64,000 nt of DNA from Nocardioidaceae bacterium (GCA_009780515.1 WQZX01000002.1:1-64000); one strand, 5' to 3'. Counted from the first letter of the stretch, positions 1-8,760 are shown. The notes: generated by a model not told the origin, from the sequence alone. Program-made: numbers and translations.

Positions 1-120
1 CCGCACGCACGCTGGCCACGTTGTCGTCAGTCGCCGGGACTCCGTCCCGCCTCCCTCCTCCGCCTTGCCATCGCACGCACGGGACGACGCTCGCGACGGC
101 GCCGACTTGAGAGACACGCC

Positions 121-2091
121 CTAACGCGGCAGGCCGAGGATCCGCTCGCCGGCGACGTTGCGCAGGATCTGGGTGGTGCCACCCGCGATGGAGAGACACC
201 GGGTGTTGAGCTGCTCCCAGACGTCCCCGGCCAGACCGCCGGCTCTCTTGTCGACCGCGCCCATCGTGGCGAGCGCGTCGCCCTGGAGCCGCACGACCAG
301 CTCCGACGCGTCCTGACGGGACCGTACGCCGAGCAGCTTGGCCACGCTCGACTCCGCGCCTGGTCCTTGACCGACGAGCGCACGCAGCGTGGTGCGCACG
401 CCGAGCAGGCCGCAGACCGTCGCGAGCGCGACGGCGCAGCCGACCTCGACCCGCTCGGCCGGGGCCAGGTCGAGCGACCCGGCCAGCTCGACCGCTCGCT
501 CGGCGCTGCGGGAGAGCCGGGCGGACGCCATCGCGACCCGCTCGTTGGCCAGCGTGGTCCGCGCCAGCCGCCAGCCGTCGCCGGGCTCGCCGACGACACA
601 GTCGTCGGGCACGAAGACGTCGTCGAGGAACACCTCGTTGAACAGCGCCTCACCCGTGATCTCGCGCAGCGGTCGCACCTCGATGCCGGCCGAGCGCATG
701 TCGACCAGGAAGTAGGTGATGCCCTTGTGCTGAGGCACGTCGGTGTCGGTGCGCGCGAGGCAGATCGCCCAGTCGGCGCGCTCGGCCATGGAGGTCCAGA
801 CCTTCTGACCGGTGATCGACCAGCCCCCGTCCACCCTCACCGCGCGAGTGCGCAGCGAGGCGAGGTCCGAGCCGGACCCCGGCTCGGAGAACAGCTGGCA
901 CCAGACCAGCTCCCCGAGCAGCGAGGGGCGGGCGAACCGCTCCCGCTGCTCGTCGCTGCCGTGGGCGAGGACGGTCGGCACGGCCCAGCCCGCGATGACC
1001 AGGTCCGGCCGCTCGACCCCCGCGGCGGCCAGCTCCTGGTCGATCACGACCTGCAGCACGGCGTCCGCCCCGAGGCCGTACGGCGCGGGCCAGTGCGGCG
1101 TCAGGTAGCCCGCCTCGACCAGCGCCGCCCGCCGCTCACCGGCGGCCAGCGCCGCGATGGCCCGCGCGCGATCGCGCACCTCCGGACGGAGCGGCGCGTC
1201 GCGACCCTCGAGGTCGACATCGACCACCCGTCGTACGCCGGAGACGGCCGCCGCCGTCAGCCGCTCGGCAGCCGCGTCCGACGGTCCCGCCAGCGCGCGC
1301 AGCGAGAGCGCGCGGCGCAGGTAGAGGTGGGCGTCGTGCTCGTAGGTGAAGCCGATCCCGCCGAGCACCTGGATGCAGGTCTTCGCGACCTCGACGGCGC
1401 CGTCGAAGCACGTCGCCAGGGCGACGTCGACCGCGAAGTCCCACTGCGCCTCGTCCCCGACGTCTCCCGTGGCCGCCGCGTCCCACGCCGCCGCCGTGAC
1501 CGCCTCGCACGTCTCCAGCATCTCGGCGCACAGGTGCTTGACGGCCTGGAACGAGCCGATCCTGCGCCCGAACTGCTCACGCACCTTGGCGTGCTCGACG
1601 GCCGTCTCCAGGCACCACCGAGCCACGCCCGACGCCTCGGCGGATGCGAATGTCACGGCGACCCGTCGCGCACCATCGCCAAGGGTCGTCGAGCCGGCGG
1701 AGGCCCCGTGCCGGGCGCTCAGGTCGATGCCGAGCACGTCGCCGCCGTCCCAGACCGGCCCGCCGTCGTACACCTGGACGCCGTGGCGGCCGGGCTCGCC
1801 GGACAGGACACCGCCGACCGCCGCGCCGAGGAGACCGCCGGGCAGCAGAGCGTGCGCGCAGGCCTCGAGGGCGACGGCCTGGTCCAGCAGCGAGCCGCCG
1901 CCACCGCCTGCCACCTCGGGCACGGCGATGGCGTGAACGCCCATCTCCTCGATCGCGGACCAGATCCCGTCGAAGCGGGCCGACGGATCGCCCTCGGCGG
2001 CGCGGACCGCGTCCACGGCACCCAGGCTGCCCGCCCACTTGCGCAGGCTGGCGGCCAGCTCGACCCGGTCGTCGTCGATCGCGATGGACAT
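121..2091 (-). CDS. fadE34: Fused two-domain acyl-CoA dehydrogenase, FadE34/ChsE3 type
   Basis: A 656-residue protein with two acyl-CoA dehydrogenase halves in one chain. Residues about 1-290 end in a typical alpha-helical ACAD domain (motifs REQFGRRIGSFQAVKHL and LGGIGFTYEHDAHLY). Residues about 300-656 form a complete second ACAD with the FAD/substrate loop EPGSGSDLASLRT and the C-terminal GGTTQILRNVAGERILGL. Steroid-catabolic FadE enzymes are usually alpha2beta2 heterotetramers; FadE34 of M. tuberculosis is a single-chain fusion of about 711 residues acting on the C24 steroid side-chain CoA ester. Length, fusion and the KstR box 9 nt upstream support that assignment. The ATG at 2091 was chosen because longer starts would run through the operator. 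The exact substrate is inferred. Confidence 0.85.
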   Translation of the reverse strand: MSIAIDDDRVELAASLRKWAGSLGAVDAVRAAEGDPSARFDGIWSAIEEMGVHAIAVPEVAGGGGGSLLDQAVALEACAHALLPGGLLGAAVGGVLSGEPGRHGVQVYDGGPVWDGGDVLGIDLSARHGASAGSTTLGDGARRVAVTFASAEASGVARWCLETAVEHAKVREQFGRRIGSFQAVKHLCAEMLETCEAVTAAAWDAAATGDVGDEAQWDFAVDVALATCFDGAVEVAKTCIQVLGGIGFTYEHDAHLYLRRALSLRALAGPSDAAAERLTAAAVSGVRRVVDVDLEGRDAPLRPEVRDRARAIAALAAGERRAALVEAGYLTPHWPAPYGLGADAVLQVVIDQELAAAGVERPDLVIAGWAVPTVLAHGSDEQRERFARPSLLGELVWCQLFSEPGSGSDLASLRTRAVRVDGGWSITGQKVWTSMAERADWAICLARTDTDVPQHKGITYFLVDMRSAGIEVRPLREITGEALFNEVFLDDVFVPDDCVVGEPGDGWRLARTTLANERVAMASARLSRSAERAVELAGSLDLAPAERVEVGCAVALATVCGLLGVRTTLRALVGQGPGAESSVAKLLGVRSRQDASELVVRLQGDALATMGAVDKRAGGLAGDVWEQLNTRCLSIAGGTTQILRNVAGERILGLPR

Positions 2092-2100
2092 GGGCCTAAT

Positions 2101-2114
2101 TAGAACACGTTCTA
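2101..2114. promoter_or_regulatory. KstR operator, bidirectional promoter
   Basis: TAGAACACGTTCTA matches all fixed positions of the KstR motif TnnAACnnGTTnnA. It lies between the divergent fadE34 and methyltransferase genes. On the plus side a TANNNT -10 element (TAGACT, 2122-2127) is followed after 7 nt by the GTG start. On the minus side an AT-rich -10-like stretch abuts the box and leads directly into the ATG at 2091. Both transcripts therefore look leaderless. Confidence 0.85.
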
Positions 2115-2134
2115 CCGCGTCTAGACTGCCCGGT

Positions 2135-2767
2135 GTGACCACCGAGATGCCTGCGGACCTCCTCGCCCACGCCCACGAGGCGAAGGGCTTCATGCCCGAG
2201 GACGAGGGTGCGGCGCTGCACCGCATCGCCCGTGAGCGGCTCCGCCACGGTCCAGTGCTCGAGGTCGGAACCTACTGCGGCAAGTCCGCGATCTACCTCG
2301 GCGGCGCGGCCCGCGAGATCGGCGGTGTGGTCTTCACCGTCGACCACCACCGTGGCTCCGAGGAGAACCAGGCCGGCTGGGAGCACCACGACCCGAGCGT
2401 CGTCGACGCCGAGCTCGGCAAGATGGACACGCTCGGCCAGTTCCGAAGGAACATCGCTCGCGCGGGCCTCGAGGACCAGGTCGTCGCGATCGTCGGCGCG
2501 TCCACGACGGTGAGCGCGCACTGGAACACCCCCCTGAGCCTGCTCTTCATCGACGGCGGCCACGGCGAGCAGCCGGCCACCGACGACTACGAGGGCTGGG
2601 CGCACCACGTCATGCCCGGTGGCCTGCTGGCCATCCACGACGTGTTCCCCGACCCGGCCGACGGCGGCCGGCCGCCGTACGAGCGGATCTACCTGCCGGC
2701 GCTCGAGAGCGGTGACTTCACCGAGGTCGAGGCCGTCGGGTCGCTGCGGGTGCTGCGCCGGGGCTGA
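2135..2767 (+). CDS. Class I SAM-dependent methyltransferase
   Basis: A 210-residue Methyltransf_24-like protein. Motif I is VLEVGTYCGKSAIYLG (about residues 41-56), the post-I acidic segment is VVFTVDHHRG, and LLFIDGGHG followed by GGLLAIHDV gives the metal- or substrate-side motifs. The GTG at 2135 was chosen because a -10 element ends 7 nt upstream, which implies a leaderless mRNA. It shares the KstR box with fadE34 and faces the end of the terpene-cyclase-like gene, so it may act with the glycosyltransferase/methyltransferase operon next door. The substrate is unknown. Confidence 0.75.
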   Translation: MTTEMPADLLAHAHEAKGFMPEDEGAALHRIARERLRHGPVLEVGTYCGKSAIYLGGAAREIGGVVFTVDHHRGSEENQAGWEHHDPSVVDAELGKMDTLGQFRRNIARAGLEDQVVAIVGASTTVSAHWNTPLSLLFIDGGHGEQPATDDYEGWAHHVMPGGLLAIHDVFPDPADGGRPPYERIYLPALESGDFTEVEAVGSLRVLRRG

Positions 2768-2783
2768 GTCGCCGATCCGGGCC

Positions 2784-3914
2784 TCAGCGCTGGGCGCGGT
2801 CGCCCACCGAGCACTCGCACTCCAACGCGAGCTCCTCGAAGTGCGGCGCGAGCGAGGTGCCGCGCATGATGCCCGAGCCGGGCGTCGAGTGACCGTAGGT
2901 CTCCCCCAGCGCATCGATCGCCAGCACGACGGCGGCCGCCGTGTACGTCGTGTGCTCGTGCGGCCAGTAGACGTCGCGCGGCTCGTCGTCGGGTGCCGGG
3001 CGGCCCGGGTCGGCGTACACCCAGCCGGTCCAGTAGCGGCCGTCCCCCTCGCGCAGCAGCTGCATGTCGGCCACGAGCCGGCGCGCGCGGGCCGGCTGCC
3101 CCATCGCGTCCAGCGCCATCGCGAGCTCGCAGGTCTCCGCTCCGGTGACCCATGGGTTGGTGTCGACGCAATGGATGCCGAGGCCCGGCACCACGAAGTC
3201 GTCCCAACGCTCGGCGAGCCGCTTCTCCGCGGCCTCGCCGCGCACGGCGCCGCCCAGGACCGGGTAGTACCAGTCCATGGAGTACGTCGACTTGTCGGCG
3301 AACCGGTCGCGGTGGGCCCGCACCGCGTGACCGAGGCGGCCCCCGGCGAGCTCCCACTCGGGCTGCGGGTCGTCCATCAGGTCGGCGAGCGCCACGCCCG
3401 CGCGCAGCGAGTGGTAGATCGAGGAGCTGCCGGTCAGCAGGCAGAAGTGGTCGACCGGGGTCCAGCGGATGCCGCCCCAGGGCTCCTGCAGCGACACGAC
3501 GAAGTCGAGACCGGCGCGTACGGCGGGCCAGAACCGCACCACGAACCGGATGTCCCGACGCAGCAGCCAGTGGTGCCACACGCCGACCGCGAGGTACGCC
3601 GACATGTTGCTCTCGCCGCGCGAGTCCTCGACCCGGCCGCCGACGATCTTCATCGGCCACGAGCCGTCGCGGCGCTGCATCGTCAGCACCCACTCATAGG
3701 CCCGTTCGGCCGCCGAGACCTGGCCGCCGACGAGCATCGCCATGGCGGCTTCGACGTGGTTCCAGATGTCGGTGTGCTCGGCCGTGGTCCACGGCACCGA
3801 GCCGCACGGCTCCTGCATCGCGGCGATCGCGGCTGCGGTGTCGGCGACCTGGTCGGCGCTCAGCAGCCCGTCGACGTACGGGAGACGGGAGATGGGGACC
3901 TCGGGCTCAGTCAT
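2784..3914 (-). CDS. Prenyltransferase/squalene-oxidase-repeat (alpha/alpha-barrel) protein
   Basis: A 376-residue soluble protein rich in W/Y/H helical repeats (for example MQRRDGSWPMKIVGGRVEDS and YWPHEHTTYTAAAVVLAID), as in the alpha/alpha-barrel fold shared by terpene cyclases and prenyltransferase beta subunits. There is no DxDD or QW-repeat set that would prove squalene-hopene cyclase activity. It is the last gene of a three-gene minus-strand operon (glycosyltransferase, methyltransferase, this gene) and overlaps the methyltransferase by 8 nt. The enzymatic reaction cannot be told from the sequence. The context suggests modification of a glycosylated or prenylated metabolite. Confidence 0.65.
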   Translation of the reverse strand: MTEPEVPISRLPYVDGLLSADQVADTAAAIAAMQEPCGSVPWTTAEHTDIWNHVEAAMAMLVGGQVSAAERAYEWVLTMQRRDGSWPMKIVGGRVEDSRGESNMSAYLAVGVWHHWLLRRDIRFVVRFWPAVRAGLDFVVSLQEPWGGIRWTPVDHFCLLTGSSSIYHSLRAGVALADLMDDPQPEWELAGGRLGHAVRAHRDRFADKSTYSMDWYYPVLGGAVRGEAAEKRLAERWDDFVVPGLGIHCVDTNPWVTGAETCELAMALDAMGQPARARRLVADMQLLREGDGRYWTGWVYADPGRPAPDDEPRDVYWPHEHTTYTAAAVVLAIDALGETYGHSTPGSGIMRGTSLAPHFEELALECECSVGDRAQR

Positions 3915-4665
3915 GCGGTGCGCTCACGGGCTTGCGGAAGTAGAGCACCATCGACTTGCCGATGACCGGGTCGAGGACCCTGCCCGCGAGCTTGAGCACG
4001 GTCGGCTGCTTCATGATCTCCCAGACCAGCAGCTTGTGGTACGCCTTGGCCAGCGGGTGCTCGTCGTTCTCGACGCCCACCGCGCACTTGATCCACCAGT
4101 ACGGCGAGTGCAGACCGTGTGTGTAGGACTTGCCCTCGAAGACCATCGCCTCGCCGGGCGTCCCGTCGTTGAAGCGACCGCCCTTGGTGACCTTGTCGAC
4201 CAGCTCGTGGTCGGTGTAGATCCGGATGTGGCCGCCCTCGGCGTTGTGGTAGTCGTCCGAGAGCCGCCAGTTGACGACCTCCGGCAGCCAGCGCGGCACC
4301 GAGATCGCGAGCGTGCCGCCCGGACGCAGCACCCGGATGAGCTCCTTGATCGCGTCGACGTCGGCGTGGATGTGCTCGAGCACCTCCGCCGCCACGATGC
4401 GGTCGAACTCGCCGTCGGCGAAGGGCAGCGACAGCGCGTCGCCCTGCTTGACGTCGGCCTCGGCCCCCTCGGGCACCTCGCCGGCCTGCTCCATCGCGAC
4501 GAAGAGGTCCTTCACGCGCGAGAGCTCGTCGGCATCCATGTCGAAGGCGATGACGTCGGCTCCACGGCGATACATCTCGAACGAGTGCCGGCCGGCGCCC
4601 GCACCCATGTCGAGGACGCGGTCGCCCGGGTGCAGCCCGAGCCGGTCGAAGTCAACGGTCAGCAT
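3907..4665 (-). CDS. Class I SAM-dependent methyltransferase (UbiE/Methyltransf_11 type)
   Basis: A 252-residue protein with motif I VLDMGAGAGRHSFEMYRRGA near residue 18, the acidic VIAFDMDADEL loop, the AAEVLEHIHAD motif II region and LRPGGTLAISVPRW. It is the middle gene of the operon, with 14 nt overlap with the upstream glycosyltransferase and 8 nt with the downstream terpene-cyclase-like gene. This implies coupled translation and a shared pathway. The acceptor is not known. Confidence 0.75.
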   Translation of the reverse strand: MLTVDFDRLGLHPGDRVLDMGAGAGRHSFEMYRRGADVIAFDMDADELSRVKDLFVAMEQAGEVPEGAEADVKQGDALSLPFADGEFDRIVAAEVLEHIHADVDAIKELIRVLRPGGTLAISVPRWLPEVVNWRLSDDYHNAEGGHIRIYTDHELVDKVTKGGRFNDGTPGEAMVFEGKSYTHGLHSPYWWIKCAVGVENDEHPLAKAYHKLLVWEIMKQPTVLKLAGRVLDPVIGKSMVLYFRKPVSAPHD

Positions 4666-5947
4666 GTGCGTTCTCCTCGTTGTATTCGGCGATCACGTCT
4701 TCGAGCACCTCGGCGGTGCGCGCCGCGACGGCGCTCCAGCTGAACAGCTCCTTGACCCGCTGGCGCCCCGCGGCGCCCATCCGGGCACGGCGATCAGGGT
4801 CGTCGAGCAGCGCTGCGACAGCGGTCGTCAACGCACCGACGTCGCCGGGCTCGACGACGTCCGCGCACAGCCCGTCCGGCCCGACGACCTCCGGGATGGC
4901 GCCGGCCCGGGAGACGACCAGCGGCGTCTCACACGCCATGAGCTCCGCCGTGGGCAGCGAGAAGCCCTCGTAGAGCGACGGCACGCAGGCGAGCTCGGCG
5001 GAGCCCATCAGTGCGACGAGCTCGTCGTCGGTGAGCCCGTTGGCGAAGCTCACCCGGTGGCCGATCCCGAGCCGCTCGATCAGCTTCTCGGTGACACCGC
5101 CCTCCTTCGGCTTCGTCACCAGGACCAGCTCGACGTCGCGCTCGGTCAGCAGCTTGGCGAAGGACTCGAGCAGGATGTGGATCCCCTTGAGCGGGGCGTC
5201 CGCGCTCGCCATGGCGAGGATCCGTCCGGGCACACGGGGAGCGGTCGGCGGGTGGAACCGGTCGTCGACGCCGAGCAGGATCGTCTCGATGCGCGCGGGG
5301 TCGACGGCGAACTCTCGGACGACGTCGCGCTTGGACGACTCCGAGGGCACGACGACGCGGCGCAGGCGCGGCGCGGTCCGCTTCTGGCCGGTCAGGAACG
5401 AGTACCAGCGCCAGACACCGATCTTCGGGGCCTCGAAGCGGATCCTCGAGCCGGGCTTGCGGCGTACCCACGGGGCGACGTCGAGCTCGATGGCGCGGTC
5501 CATGGTGATGGGGTGGTGGATCGTGGCGGCCAGCGGCAGGCCGACGACGGAGGCGTCCTCGATCTCCAGCAGCGGCGTCGCCAGCGTCTGGTTGTCGAAG
5601 ACGACGTCGAACTCGTCGCGGCGCTCGGCGAGCAGGCGTACGACGCGCTTGGCGAAGGTGAGCGGCTCGGGGAACGAGCCGCTGCGCATCAGCAGCCACT
5701 CCTGCAGGTCGACGAGGTCGCGGAACTCGCGCGGGTGCGGGTTGCGGAACTCGTCGCCGGGCCGGTAGAGGTCCAGGCTCGGCACCTTGGTCAGCGCGAC
5801 ACCCTCGTCGAGGTCGGGGTACGGCTGGCCGGAGAAGACCTCGACCGTGTGGCCCAGGGCGGCCAGCTCACGGGTCAGCCGGCGGATGTAGATGCCCTGC
5901 CCGCCCACGTGCGGCTTGCTGCGGTAGGACAGCATCGCGATCCGCAT
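4652..5947 (-). CDS. Family 4 glycosyltransferase
   Basis: A 431-residue GT-B glycosyltransferase. The N-terminal acceptor domain begins MRIAMLSYRSKPHVGGQGIY with the glycine-rich loop. The C-terminal nucleotide-sugar domain carries PSLYEGFSLPTAELMACETP, the E-x7-E motif typical of GT4, followed by the GAIPEVVGPDG element. It is the first gene of the operon and is divergent from kstR. The KstR box at 6030-6043 lies 82 nt upstream, so it may be repressed together with kstR. Sugar donor and acceptor are unknown. Confidence 0.8.
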   Translation of the reverse strand: MRIAMLSYRSKPHVGGQGIYIRRLTRELAALGHTVEVFSGQPYPDLDEGVALTKVPSLDLYRPGDEFRNPHPREFRDLVDLQEWLLMRSGSFPEPLTFAKRVVRLLAERRDEFDVVFDNQTLATPLLEIEDASVVGLPLAATIHHPITMDRAIELDVAPWVRRKPGSRIRFEAPKIGVWRWYSFLTGQKRTAPRLRRVVVPSESSKRDVVREFAVDPARIETILLGVDDRFHPPTAPRVPGRILAMASADAPLKGIHILLESFAKLLTERDVELVLVTKPKEGGVTEKLIERLGIGHRVSFANGLTDDELVALMGSAELACVPSLYEGFSLPTAELMACETPLVVSRAGAIPEVVGPDGLCADVVEPGDVGALTTAVAALLDDPDRRARMGAAGRQRVKELFSWSAVAARTAEVLEDVIAEYNEENAHADR

Positions 5948-6029
5948 CCGACTCTCCTTCTGGGCTTGCGCGCTGGCTCAATTGCGCTGAGTCACGGCGC
6001 GCTCGCTGGGAGCCGGGCCGAAACGGAAC

Positions 6030-6043
6030 TGGAACGTGTTTCT
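6030..6043. promoter_or_regulatory. KstR operator upstream of kstR
   Basis: TGGAACGTGTTTCT matches seven of the eight fixed bases of TnnAACnnGTTnnA (the last A is T). It lies in the 171-nt gap between the divergent glycosyltransferase (start 5947) and kstR (start 6119). It is consistent with autorepression of kstR and possible control of the glycosyltransferase operon. Confidence 0.65.
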
Positions 6044-6118
6044 GATTATGCGCTACGGGCCAGTAGCCTAGTCGCTCCGGTCCTGAGGCCGGTGACCCGA
6101 GCATCTCGAGGAGCGATC

Positions 6119-6739
6119 GTGACCACCCCCTCCGTGCAGCCCGACAAGGCGGGCGAGAACGGCGGTTCTGCCGCGCAGCGCGAGCGCCGCAAGCGGATCC
6201 TCGACGCGACGTACGACCTCGCCAGCAGCGGCGGCTTCGACGCCGTCCAGATGCGGTCGATCGCCGAGAACGCCGATGTCGCCCTCGGCACGCTCTACCG
6301 CTACTTCCCGTCGAAGATCCACCTGCTGGTCTCGGCCCTCGACGTGCAGTTCCAGGAGGCGGCGCAGCGGCTGAGCGAGCGCCAGATCCCCGGCGACACC
6401 AAGGCCGACCGCGTCCTGTACGTCCTCAAGCGGCTGGCCCGCGGCATGCAGGGCGACGCCAAGCTGACCGAGGCCCTGACCCGCGCGTTCATGTTCGCCG
6501 ACTCCTCGGTCAAGACCGAGATCCACGCGGTCGGCATCTCGATGACCTCGATCGTGACCCACGCGATGACCGGCCGCGCGGTGGACGACGAGCAGCTCAC
6601 CGACGAGGACATCGCCATCGCGCGCGTCCTCGGCGACGTGTGGCTCTCCGCACTGGTCTCGTGGGTGACCGGTCGCTCGACGGCGGCCGAGACGGCGGCC
6701 CACATGGACACCGCAGTGAAGCTGATCCTGCGCGACTGA
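6119..6739 (+). CDS. kstR: TetR-family steroid-catabolism repressor KstR
   Basis: A 206-residue TetR regulator. The N-terminal HTH runs from about residue 22 to 70, with MRSIAENADVALGTLYRYFP as helices 2-3. The all-helical C-terminus (GDTKADRVLYVLKRLARGM, then FMFADSSVKTEIHAVG) has the pattern seen in mycobacterial KstR. KstR represses cholesterol uptake and degradation genes and is released by steroid-CoA thioesters. GTG at 6119 was chosen because GAGGAG at 6108-6113 sits at proper spacing. Six KstR boxes in the first 22.5 kb of this window support the identification. It converges on the GMC gene with only 4 nt between stops. Confidence 0.88.
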   Translation: MTTPSVQPDKAGENGGSAAQRERRKRILDATYDLASSGGFDAVQMRSIAENADVALGTLYRYFPSKIHLLVSALDVQFQEAAQRLSERQIPGDTKADRVLYVLKRLARGMQGDAKLTEALTRAFMFADSSVKTEIHAVGISMTSIVTHAMTGRAVDDEQLTDEDIAIARVLGDVWLSALVSWVTGRSTAAETAAHMDTAVKLILRD

Positions 6740-6743
6740 CTCC

Positions 6744-8363
6744 TCACGCACGACCGAGGACGAGGTCCGCGCAGCGCTCGCCGATCATGATCGACGGCGC
6801 GTTGGTGTTGCCTCCGGTGACGCTCGGCATGATCGATGCGTCGGCGACCCGCAGGCCGTCGACGCCCTGCACCCGCAGGTCCGGCGTGACGACGGTGCGC
6901 TCGTCCCCGGCCGCACCCATCCGGCAGGTGCCGACCGGGTGGTAGACCGAGTGCACGATGTTGGGCAGGACCCGCCGCAGCTCCGCGGGGTCGCGGTAGT
7001 CGAGACCCGGCACCAGCTCGCCCTGGTTGTCGCCGAGGGCGGCCATCGTGCCGCGGACCATCTCGATGCCCTCCAGCAGCACCTCGGTGTCCCTGCTCGC
7101 GGTGAGGTATGCCGGGTCGATCAGCGGCGCGAGGCTCGGGTCCGGCCCGGCCAGCCGGATGGTGCCGCGGCTCTCGGGGTAGATCAGGGTCGGCAGCACC
7201 GTCATCCCGGGCTTCGTCGTCGGCGGCCGGACCGGCTTGTCGCCGTCCTGGTTCGGGAACGGGTAGAGCCAGTAGAGCGCGTGCAGCTGCACGTCCGGGG
7301 CCGTCGTGGCGTACGACGACCGCACGAACCCGAGCGCGTCGAACTGCGCGCCCGTCGCCCATCCGGTGCGCCGCAGCCGCGCCTGTGCCAGGCCGCGCAG
7401 GAAGTACGCCGGCGTCGCGTGCCGCAGCGCGGAGTCCATCCGGAAGCCGACCGGCACGAACAGGTGGTCGTGAAGGTTCTCCCCCACCGGCAGGTCGGCG
7501 ATGACGTCGATCCCGTGCTTGCGCAGCTGGTCGGCCGGGCCGATGCCGGAGAGCATCAGCAGCTTCGGGGAGTCGTAGGTGCCGCACGACACGATCACCT
7601 CGCGGCCGGCGGTGATCGTCTGCCGCGCGCCGTCCACGCCGACCACCTGGACGCCGGTGGCGCGCGAGCCCTGGAGCACGACCCGCTCCGCCTGGGCGCC
7701 GGTCAGGACCAGGAGGTTCTCCAGGGGTCGGTCGCGCAGGTAGCCGACCGCCGTCGAGGACCGGTGGCCGTCGGCGGCGCTCAGCTGGGTCAGGCCGATG
7801 CCCTCCTGCGACTCGCCGTTGTAGTCGTCGATCCGGGAGACGCCGAGCCTCGCCGGTGCGGTGTCGACCCACGACCGGATCGCGGGCGTCAGGTCCTTCT
7901 GCCTGCGCACCTTGATCGGCCCGCCCGCGCCGCGGACCTCGGACCCGCCGTCCTCCCAGTCCTCGAGCCGCTTGAAGGCCGGGAGCACGTCGTCGTACGA
8001 CCAACCGGTGCAGCCGTCGGCGGCCCAGTCGTCGAAGTTCTGCCGGTTGCCCCGCACGAAGATCATGCCGTTGACCGAGCCGGAGCCGCCGACGAGCTTG
8101 CCGCGCGTCATCGGGATGACGCGGCCCCAGGCGTTCTCCTGGGGCACCGACTTGTAGCCCCAGTCGATGAGCTTCTTCAGCTGCGGCGTCGAGAGGATCA
8201 CGCTGACGGCGCCCGGGATGTCGACCATCGACTTCACGATGCCCTTGTCCTCGCGCTTGCCCGCCTCGAGGAGCACGACGCTCGCCCCCGAGTCGGCCAG
8301 CCTCCGGGCGATCACGCACCCGGCGCTGCCCGCTCCCACCACCACGTAGTCGGCGTTCACCAT
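6744..8363 (-). CDS. GMC-family FAD-dependent oxidoreductase
   Basis: A 539-residue GMC oxidoreductase. The N-terminal FAD site is VVVGAGSAGCVIARRL, GMC signature 1 appears as GGSGSVNGMIFVRGNRQNF and signature 2 as GTYDSPKLLMLSGIGP. The catalytic-His region is HSVYHPVGTCRMG, and the C-terminus has GGNTNAPSIMIGERC. Relatives oxidise alcohols (choline, glucose, steroids). A KstR box overlaps its -10 element (TAGTCT, 6 nt before ATG), so it belongs to the steroid regulon and probably oxidises a hydroxyl on a steroid or its breakdown product. It is not the classical cholesterol-oxidase ChoD subgroup by eye. Confidence 0.82.
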   Translation of the reverse strand: MVNADYVVVGAGSAGCVIARRLADSGASVVLLEAGKREDKGIVKSMVDIPGAVSVILSTPQLKKLIDWGYKSVPQENAWGRVIPMTRGKLVGGSGSVNGMIFVRGNRQNFDDWAADGCTGWSYDDVLPAFKRLEDWEDGGSEVRGAGGPIKVRRQKDLTPAIRSWVDTAPARLGVSRIDDYNGESQEGIGLTQLSAADGHRSSTAVGYLRDRPLENLLVLTGAQAERVVLQGSRATGVQVVGVDGARQTITAGREVIVSCGTYDSPKLLMLSGIGPADQLRKHGIDVIADLPVGENLHDHLFVPVGFRMDSALRHATPAYFLRGLAQARLRRTGWATGAQFDALGFVRSSYATTAPDVQLHALYWLYPFPNQDGDKPVRPPTTKPGMTVLPTLIYPESRGTIRLAGPDPSLAPLIDPAYLTASRDTEVLLEGIEMVRGTMAALGDNQGELVPGLDYRDPAELRRVLPNIVHSVYHPVGTCRMGAAGDERTVVTPDLRVQGVDGLRVADASIMPSVTGGNTNAPSIMIGERCADLVLGRA

Positions 8364-8373
8364 TCCCCGAGAC

Positions 8374-8387
8374 TAGAACACGTTCTA
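8374..8387. promoter_or_regulatory. KstR operator between GMC oxidoreductase and decayed gene
   Basis: TAGAACACGTTCTA, identical to the box at 2101. On the minus strand it overlaps TAGTCT (8375-8370), 6 nt before the GMC ATG. On the plus strand it overlaps TAATAT (8386-8391), 7 nt before the ATG at 8399. Both promoters appear leaderless. Confidence 0.85.
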
Positions 8388-8398
8388 ATATCGCGTCC

Positions 8399-8580
8399 AT
8401 GACCCTCCGCGTCTTCCAGGTCGCCACCGGCAACGTCGGCAGCGATATGATCAGGCGGCTGCAGCGGCAGCCGGACCTCGACCTGGTCGGCGTGCACTGC
8501 TACTCGCCGGACAAGGTGGGCCGCGACGCCGGCGAGCTGGCCGGCATCGGGCCGCTCGGAGTGTTCGCTACCGGGACCGG
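8399..8580 (+). pseudogene. Remnant of NAD(P)-dependent dihydrodipicolinate-reductase-like gene
   Basis: The first 59 codons read as a clean Rossmann N-terminus (MTLRVFQVATGNVGS, then VGVHCYSPDKVGRDAGELAG, then GPLGVFATG) of the DapB-like oxidoreductase family common in actinobacterial steroid clusters, whose members have about 350 residues. After a G-rich tract at 8579-8586 the frame becomes low-complexity and unlike any Rossmann protein. The gene keeps an intact leaderless promoter and KstR box but has lost about 80 percent of its coding sequence, so it is a truncated relic. Confidence 0.65.
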
Positions 8581-8760
8581 GGGGGGCTCGTCGAAGTCGT
8601 GGCGGGTGAGGACGGGGACGTCCGGCACCTCGAAGTACGACGCCCGCCGTGCTCCACTGCCGGCCGTGGAACGGATGCCCGAGCTGGTCCGCCAGGCCAC
8701 CTGGAACCAGCCGGTCGGGAGCATCGACAGCGTCGGCCGCATTGATCGCACTTCGCCGCG
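8581..8760 (-). other. Orphan coding-like fragment after a rearrangement junction
   Basis: Between the decayed gene and the next SDR, the minus strand has a stretch with fully G/C third positions (8588-8660; peptide SYFEVPDVPVLTRHDFDEPP). It reads like a slice of a real gene but has no start, no stop and no family I recognise. It probably came in with the deletion that truncated the neighbouring gene. Confidence 0.3.

Noticed and set aside
1..120. Possible gene end or terminator at the left window edge
   Set aside because: Only a short GGGAC/GTCCC pairing is visible and no reading frame shows recognisable protein sequence.
367..2103. Long plus-strand reading frame opposite fadE34
   Set aside because: It is the low-complexity Arg/Gly/Asp-rich antisense shadow of a strongly GC3-biased gene, with no recognisable domain.
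4271..6118. Long plus-strand frame running into kstR
   Set aside because: It is antisense to the glycosyltransferase and methyltransferase genes. The real kstR starts at 6119 with its own ribosome-binding site.
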